A DNA stretch of 64,000 nucleotides, taken from contig JAEWMB010000026.1 of NCBI GenBank assembly GCA_023457255.1, positions 124,001-188,000 on the forward strand, given 5' to 3'. The position numbers and the translations under genes were made by a program. The number at the start of each line of letters is the position of its first letter. The first letter of the stretch is position 1. Source of the DNA: Bacillota bacterium (GTDB taxonomy: Bacteria > Bacillota > Clostridia > Lachnospirales > Lachnospiraceae). Below the pieces are notes generated by a model. That model saw nothing but the letters and a program-made list of their open reading frames with translations. It did no database searches and was not told the DNA's origin. This document shows, piece by piece, positions 59,701 to 64,000 of the stretch.

Positions 59701-62700
59701 GTTATGAAAGAATTCGGGATGCAGTTGTTGTACAAAATCAGGATAAGAAAGGTGAAAACTATCTATGTGCGTATGTATCTGCAATAACTAAGCTGACAAT
59801 AGAAGAAGTGGCAAATTACCTTAATAAGCTGCTTCCTAAATATATGATACCGGAAAAGTTCTATCAAATAGATGAGATTCCTGTTACGCTTAATGGAAAA
59901 ACAGATTATAAGAAATTATTAAAAACAGCCAAAGACATGGAAAGCAGAAGTTTATTTACATTTCCTCAAAATAATGTGGAGGAAAGCATACTTACGATAT
60001 GGCAGGAGGTATTAGGAAGAGAAAGAATCAGTACAACAGAAGATTTTTTTATCCTGGGAGGGCAGTCTTTAAAGGCAATCCAGTTAGCATCCAAGGTAAG
60101 CAAGAAATTTAATAAAAAAGTTACAATGGAACAAATATTTCGAAACCCTACCATACAAAGTCTATCGAAAGAACTGCAGAACATGAAGGGTATTAAATAT
60201 CAAGGAATTAAAAAAGCTACCAAGAGAGAATGGTATCCGGTTTCTTCTGAGCAGAAGAGAATGTATGCCTTATATAATCTGGGAGAGGGCAGCATCAATT
60301 ATAATGTGCCAGAGATAAAACGAATGGGTGGAACTTTGGAGTATGATAGGGTAGAAGCCTGTATCAAAGAACTAATAAATAGGCATCAAATTCTAAGAAC
60401 TTCCTACCATTTAGTTAATCATGAAATCGTTCAAAAGATTCATGACGAGTTTGAATTCCATTTGGAAAATCTGGAAAGCAATCAGGATGTTAATGATATC
60501 CTTAATGAATTTATAAGGCCATTTAATCTTAATTCTGCACCGCTGGTACACGCAGGAGTTCTAAAGGAGTCCGAGGAAAGCTATCTTCTACTGTTAGATA
60601 TTCCGCACATAGCAACGGATGGCGTATCCAGCAATATTCTATGGAGTGAGTACTCTAAATTATACAACGGTGAGAAACTGCCGAGACAGGAATTGCAGTA
60701 TACGGATTATGCGGTATGGCAGAAGGAAAAAATGGAAAGAAATGCTATCATGCAGCAGAAAGAATACTGGAAAAGCATATTAGGTGATGAAATACCTATG
60801 CTCAGCCTTCCAACCGATTACAAACGCACAGTCCTGCAAAGTCATCGGGGAGCTAACCTGCGGTTTGATATCAGCTGTAAGCAGACAAAGGAATTACAGG
60901 AATTGGCAGCGCATAGCGATGTGACGATGTATATGCTTATTTTATCTGTATTTATCATTTTATTAACAAAGCATTCGGGACAAGAAGATATCCTTGTTGG
61001 AACACCAATTGCAGGCAGAAATTATGAAGAATTAGAGACGATGGTGGGGATGTTTGTCAATACGCTGGTAATAAGAAGCTATCCCAAAAACAGTATGAAT
61101 TATGTGGTATTTCTAGAAGAAATAAAATCAGCTGTTTTGGGGGCATTTTCTAATGGTGAATATCAATTTGAAGAATTAGTGGAGGATTTGTCTTTCAGAA
61201 GAGAATCTGACAGAAACCCTATCTTTGATGTAATGTTCAGCTATCAATCTGCTGACATAAAAACGGATACTGATGAGAAAATAAAGATTACAGGGAATGG
61301 CGTTTATTCTAAGACATCTAAATTTGATTTGACTTTAATAGCTTGGGAGGAAAATGAAAAATTAAATTTCAATTTCGAATATTGCACTGATTTATTTAAA
61401 GAGGAAACAATACACGTATTTTCAGAGCATTTAAAGAAAATACTATTGGAAATCTGTGAGGATAGTAACAAAAAGCTTTCAGAAATTGAACTGATGACAG
61501 ATAGGGAAAGAAATCAGGTATTGTATGAATTTAATCACACATTTTCAGAATATGAATCTGAGGCTACGATTCACCAGTTATTTTTAGAACAGGTGAAGGC
61601 ACATCCACAGCAGATTGCAATAACCTGCAATGAGACAAGTATTACATATGAGGAGTTAAACTATCAGGCAGACCGGGTAGCCAGTAAACTTAGAAAAATG
61701 GGAGTGAAACCATCAGAACCGGTTGGGGTGATGTGTGAAAAAGGAATTGAAATGATAATTGGTATTCTTGGAATACTGAAAGCTGGTGGAGCCTATGTTC
61801 CAATTGATATTACTTATCCTGTGGAGCGAATTAGTTATATACTTGCAGACAGTAATCCTTTGGCTGTAGTAACTAAAGGAGCCAGTATTCCCAAAGGATT
61901 GCAAGTTCCACAAATTGATTTATCTAATATTCGGAAAATACAAGACGATTATTTTGAAAACAAAGAACATCATGTTACATCTGAATTGTATCAGTTAGCA
62001 AACATGAAGGAATACGGAACTTTTTATAATCTTACTGAGAGCGCTGGGGCAGATAGTATTGCATATATCATATATACTTCTGGCAGCTCAGGAAAGCCAA
62101 AAGGAACTCTCATAAAGCATAAAAATGCGATACGTCTTGTAAGAAATACGAATTATTATAATTTTAAGCAATGTAGAATGTTACAGGCTGCTTCAATCTC
62201 TTTTGATGCATCGGCTTTTGAAATATGGGGGCCACTCTTAAATGGAGGCAGTCTGGATATTGTTACAACGAAAGAATTATTAAATACAGAAGTTTTGAAA
62301 AACCATATAGTATGCAATGAATTAAATATAATGCTATTGACTACCATGCTGTTTAATAATCTAGTAACCATGGATGTATCTATCTTTGATTCGGTAGCCT
62401 GTATTTTAATTGGTGGTGAAAAAATATCGGAGACACATGTGGAACTGCTGAAAAATCACAATCCAAAGATTCGCATAATTAATGCATATGGTCCAACGGA
62501 AAATGGTACCATTACATCTACCTATGAGATAGATAAAATAGAACAGAAAAAAGAACTGCCCATTGGAAAACCAATCGCTAATACAACAGTTTACGTAGTT
62601 AGGGATAATCGAATATGTGGGATTGGAATTCCAGGAGAACTTTGTGTTGCGGGAGATGGGCTTGCCAGCGGCTATTTAAAGCAACCTGAACTGACGCAGG

Positions 62701-64000
62701 AGAAATTCACAGAAATTCCGGATGTAAAAGTGCGTATATATAAAACGGGAGATCTGTCAAGATGGCTGCCAGATGGAAACCTCGAATTTTTAGGGAGAAT
62801 GGATCAACAGATAAAAATAAGGGGATACCGAATTGAACTTGGTGAAATTGAGAATCGGCTATTACAAAACGACAATATAAAAAATGCTGTAGTTTTGTGT
62901 AAGCAGGATGAGAAAAGTGATAACTATCTTTGTGGTTATCTTGTATTCAAAAAAGATATCAGTACAAAAGAGCTTAGAAATTTTTTGGCTCTGACATTAC
63001 CGGAGTATATGATTCCATCAGAATTTTGCCGCGTAAATATGATTCCAACTACGTCTAACGGAAAAATAGATAAGAGTAAACTTGTGGAGATAGCTGAAGT
63101 AATAGAAAGCGGTAATTCTTTTGCAGAACCTAAAAATGAAACCGAGCAAAAATTATTAACTCTCTGGCAAGAATTGTTTCATAGGAAGAATATCAGTACT
63201 ACAGACAATTTCTTTGCATTAGGAGGTAATTCATTAAATGCCATTGTTCTTATCTCTAAAATGAGAACCGAATTTAAGAAAGAGGTACAGATAGAGCAGA
63301 TATTTGAGAATCCTACAATTTGTGGCATTGCGATGAAACTGGGTGGAATCGAGTCAGCCGTTTTTGAAGGGATACCTAAAGTGGGATGTTCAGAGTGGTA
63401 TAAGACTTCACATGCACAAAAAAGAATGTATATTTTATATCAAATGGAGAAAGGCAGTACCAATTATAACGTACCGAAAATCGTACGTATTTATGGAAAT
63501 TTGAATGTTGATAAGATAGAATCTTGTATCAGAAAGCTGATAAACCGACATCAAATCCTTAGGTCTTCTTACCATATAGTTGATAATGAGATTGTTCAAA
63601 AGGTTCATGAAGAATTTGAATTTCAGTTGGAGAATCTGGAAAGCAACAGAAACCTTCAAGACGTTATAGGTGACTTCATAAGGCCTTTTGATCTTAGTAC
63701 TGTACCAGTTGTACACGCAGGAGTTCTAAAGGAATCGGAGGAAAGTTACCTGCTTATGATTGATATTCCGCATATAGCAACGGACGGTACCTCCAATGTT
63801 ATTTTTTGGAATGATTTCTGGAGTTTATATGACGGAAAAGATATGAAAGAATCATCAATTCAATATGTTGATTATGCAGAATGGGAGCATTGCGAAGCTA
63901 ATAAATTAAATAGAATGAGACAGAAAGAATTTTGGATAAAGAAGTTAAGTGGTGAGATTCCAGTACTGCAAATGATTCCGGATTATAAAAGGCCAAAGGT
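53754..64000 (+). CDS. Giant NRPS, 3' end outside window: ACP-C-A-PCP-C-A-PCP-C-A-PCP-C
   Basis: Open for at least 3415 residues to the window edge. Domains: N-terminal carrier (Ser32, VGCNSI); C (IPHIAFDG at 210); A (540-1030); PCP (Ser1076, GGHS); C (HHIATDG at 1255); A (1570-2060); PCP (Ser2105, GGQS); C (IPHIATDG at 2283); A (2600-3110); PCP (Ser3160, GGNS); C (IPHIATDG at 3338), cut by the edge. Three of four C domains have Pro in place of the first His of HHxxxDG; the second, catalytic His remains. Pocket residues by eye, each plus K: DVWHFSLID (Ser), DTESIGTVC (nearest to Lys code DAESIGSVCK), DAFLLGATI (branched hydrophobic, Val/Ile-like). The N-terminal carrier suggests it receives its chain or starter in trans. 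AAAAGGTG precedes the ATG. Confidence 0.92.
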   Translation, partial: MSKEKVIRIIEEELGINDIKDTDQLIEVGCNSISIVKIEWRLSQVFHAEILLNNKYLAMTVQDVITVVENETRREIDKINPVPEQEWYQASPSQKQMYALYQMNQDSVSYNIPQVLKIDGRLNVKQIEASIQNLIMRHEILRTTYHMRGEQLVQKVHNHYNFELDYQENSHAITEEMKAFIRPFDLSRLPMIHTKLIRQSDTGYLLLIDIPHIAFDGFSNKILLSEFWKLYNGEQLRAQVIQYKDYALWQNDKLNNGGMISQEEYWCKKFQDEVPLLGLSTDYIRPVRQSFEGDSFTALISIDETKQLKALAKKNNVTMYMLLLSAFTILLSKHSGQDDIVIGTPISGRTHSEIENVVGMFVNTLAMRNHPSSGKSFIEYLKEVKTNCLEAYANQEYPFQTLVEKLNIPRDLSRNPIFDIMFIYQNIDQNLYGLPDMKCDDYHMECKSSKFDLTLEAMEYRGEIKLRWEYSTKLFSKNTVQLFAKHFLQLLQEVCNKSDKKISEINIMAEEEQEIVGKQFNDTYKEFVCNKTVIDLFEEQAAKTPYNIAAIFQKEEITYQELNKRANYLAKELRKQGVKPNDFVAIIAFRNIEFIVGIYGIIKSGAAYVPIDPNYPEDRMSYILSDCNPSIVLIGNEQIAKRIKNSGRLFFVLDDVKFKSGKEQNLPRVNTVKDIAYVIYTSGTTGQPKGVMIQHEGLVNRILWMNDKYPLGERDAILQKTTYTFDVSVWEILWWSFTGARVILLQPGEEKLPIAIVNSIDSYQVTTLHFVPSMLDIFLDYLKSEPQEIKKLSSLKYVFSSGEELKIKSLRNFNNFIRKEHQDTRLINLYGPTEASIDVTYFDCEYDYDKLPIGKPIANTQIYIMNENRMCGIGVPGELCIAGIGLAKGYLNRETLTNERFTDNPFGKGKLYHTGDLAKWLPDGNIDYLGRIDNQVKIRGFRIELGEIESRLREHESISDAVVLADKDELGNPYLGGYIMADKQITVQSIKAHLVKYLPDYMVPEQFVLIDEIPVNSNGKLDRRKLLSMQNEIESGSIYAEPENEIEEKLLEIWSEILGRKRISINDSFFNIGGHSMKAIVMLAAISRECGKNITLEQLFQYPTIQSLANFMESLQLSVHEGIPCAEEAGWYPVSSAQERMYLLHQLDNGGITYNVPIILRIEGLFDVSKAQEAFRELIQKHEILRTVYQMDDNQIRQKIMDSIEFEIKHMEYIKDLNEIIYDFITPFDLTMAPMVHAGIIEEAEDKYILIIDIHHIATDGVTGTILMEDFWNLYQGKKLPKSKLQYKDYAVWQHTQKKVEALKIQEAYWKRMFAGDIPVLNLFTDFSRPIVQSYEGNSLSVGLNNTLCEELHALARQYDVTMFMLMFAAFNILLAKHAGQEDLIVGIPIAGRSNGDTEQIAGVFVNTLALRSQPYKDKSFHQYLSEIRQLSLDAFKNQDYPFEELLKQADITRDMGRNPLFDVMFSYVENEFMTRNCDGLKVSSYPVKNHTSKFDLSLDVCEKNGIMELTFEYATQLYKEKTIKVIASHLLQILEGICKNSAQLISEIELMTEQEVNRILYEFNQTNIAYNSRESIIELFELQAAKHPEKVAIICQDNTITYNELNSKANEVAQQLIRCNTKANDFIAVIMERRIETFIAILAVLKSGAAYVPIDITMPHKRIQFILDDCKAKVILGDGNVICPDIRIPYINMIKQDFSELSNQNPGIKSSLQDIFYLIYTSGTTGNPKGVMAEHRNVLDYVHTFSRKFHVDEDTRVLQQATIAFDTSVEELYPALINGGTIIIVPQEIQLDIDKVCTYIKKKKVNLISCSPLMLNELNQKEILHSVDTFIAGGDVLKKEYINHLLSYSKVYNTYGPTEATVCCTYYEVPKDLSHRSAIPIGKPITNKKVYILDGVHVCGYGIPGELCIAGEGITRGYLNQGELTKVKFVDNPFGEGMLYRTGDLARWDLDGNIEFLGRIDQQFKIRGYRIEAGEIESKLCSYERIRDAVVVQNQDKKGENYLCAYVSAITKLTIEEVANYLNKLLPKYMIPEKFYQIDEIPVTLNGKTDYKKLLKTAKDMESRSLFTFPQNNVEESILTIWQEVLGRERISTTEDFFILGGQSLKAIQLASKVSKKFNKKVTMEQIFRNPTIQSLSKELQNMKGIKYQGIKKATKREWYPVSSEQKRMYALYNLGEGSINYNVPEIKRMGGTLEYDRVEACIKELINRHQILRTSYHLVNHEIVQKIHDEFEFHLENLESNQDVNDILNEFIRPFNLNSAPLVHAGVLKESEESYLLLLDIPHIATDGVSSNILWSEYSKLYNGEKLPRQELQYTDYAVWQKEKMERNAIMQQKEYWKSILGDEIPMLSLPTDYKRTVLQSHRGANLRFDISCKQTKELQELAAHSDVTMYMLILSVFIILLTKHSGQEDILVGTPIAGRNYEELETMVGMFVNTLVIRSYPKNSMNYVVFLEEIKSAVLGAFSNGEYQFEELVEDLSFRRESDRNPIFDVMFSYQSADIKTDTDEKIKITGNGVYSKTSKFDLTLIAWEENEKLNFNFEYCTDLFKEETIHVFSEHLKKILLEICEDSNKKLSEIELMTDRERNQVLYEFNHTFSEYESEATIHQLFLEQVKAHPQQIAITCNETSITYEELNYQADRVASKLRKMGVKPSEPVGVMCEKGIEMIIGILGILKAGGAYVPIDITYPVERISYILADSNPLAVVTKGASIPKGLQVPQIDLSNIRKIQDDYFENKEHHVTSELYQLANMKEYGTFYNLTESAGADSIAYIIYTSGSSGKPKGTLIKHKNAIRLVRNTNYYNFKQCRMLQAASISFDASAFEIWGPLLNGGSLDIVTTKELLNTEVLKNHIVCNELNIMLLTTMLFNNLVTMDVSIFDSVACILIGGEKISETHVELLKNHNPKIRIINAYGPTENGTITSTYEIDKIEQKKELPIGKPIANTTVYVVRDNRICGIGIPGELCVAGDGLASGYLKQPELTQEKFTEIPDVKVRIYKTGDLSRWLPDGNLEFLGRMDQQIKIRGYRIELGEIENRLLQNDNIKNAVVLCKQDEKSDNYLCGYLVFKKDISTKELRNFLALTLPEYMIPSEFCRVNMIPTTSNGKIDKSKLVEIAEVIESGNSFAEPKNETEQKLLTLWQELFHRKNISTTDNFFALGGNSLNAIVLISKMRTEFKKEVQIEQIFENPTICGIAMKLGGIESAVFEGIPKVGCSEWYKTSHAQKRMYILYQMEKGSTNYNVPKIVRIYGNLNVDKIESCIRKLINRHQILRSSYHIVDNEIVQKVHEEFEFQLENLESNRNLQDVIGDFIRPFDLSTVPVVHAGVLKESEESYLLMIDIPHIATDGTSNVIFWNDFWSLYDGKDMKESSIQYVDYAEWEHCEANKLNRMRQKEFWIKKLSGEIPVLQMIPDYKRPK

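Noticed and set aside
1..64000. CRISPR arrays, insertion sequences or prophage genes
   Set aside because: No regularly spaced identical repeats, transposase, integrase or phage structural genes were found.
53754..64000. Chain-releasing thioesterase or reductase domain
   Set aside because: The reading frame is still inside a C domain at the window edge; no GxSxG thioesterase or reductase domain was seen in the visible part.

Overview
The window looks like a chromosome segment from an AT-rich anaerobic Firmicute, most likely a clostridium of the Lachnospiraceae. The reasons are the low GC content, the NfnAB-type bifurcating oxidoreductase pair, a DUF5688 protein, an acetyl-CoA-type MetA and strong AGGAGG-like ribosome sites. 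Genus and species cannot be set from the sequence alone.

Bases 1-22200 are ordinary chromosome. In order: a TIGR01440/YwlG protein and a thioesterase; a Ca2+-type P-type ATPase (minus strand); a GPH-family sugar symporter; an NfeD/SPFH membrane pair; a LytTR response regulator with its GHKL kinase; an intergenic region rich in hairpins; NfnA/NfnB; a GGDEF-EAL protein; an integral membrane protein; a DUF5688 protein; a secreted protein (minus); tRNA-Arg(CCG) (minus); an RluF/RsuA-type pseudouridine synthase with a repetitive tail; DNA ligase LigA; and homoserine acyltransferase MetA.

Bases 22641-64000 hold one large biosynthetic operon, all on the plus strand, behind a good sigma-A promoter and running off the right edge. 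It starts with two half-size ABC exporters and a stand-alone malonyl-CoA acyltransferase. The assembly line follows. A 3208-residue protein has FkbH (HAD), VOC, carrier, C, A, PCP, C, A, PCP and a C-terminal half condensation lobe. Next come KS-ACP-C without an AT domain, a cobalamin-type radical SAM enzyme, half-C-A-PCP-E, and C-A-PCP. A four-gene cassette follows: a BtrH-like acyltransferase, a free carrier protein, a YcaO protein and a methyltransferase. Last is a giant NRPS, ACP-C-A-PCP-C-A-PCP-C-A-PCP-C, cut by the window edge.

Pocket residues read by eye against GrsA suggest A domains for, in order: an uncertain (Tyr-like) residue, Asp, Asn (epimerised to D), Cys, Ser, a Lys-like residue and a branched hydrophobic residue. 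One malonyl unit would enter between Asp and Asn. The E domain is followed by a C domain with the hallmark of D-accepting (DCL) domains, so gene order and chemistry agree there. No thioesterase, phosphopantetheinyl transferase or dedicated regulator is visible; they may lie beyond 64000.

The most novel point is the YcaO/BtrH-like/ACP/methyltransferase cassette. It lies directly after a Cys-activating module that has an ordinary C domain rather than a heterocyclisation domain. Other unusual points are the FkbH-VOC-carrier fusion, isolated C-domain lobes at subunit ends, and a shared FNF C-terminus on a megasynthase and its neighbouring radical SAM enzyme.
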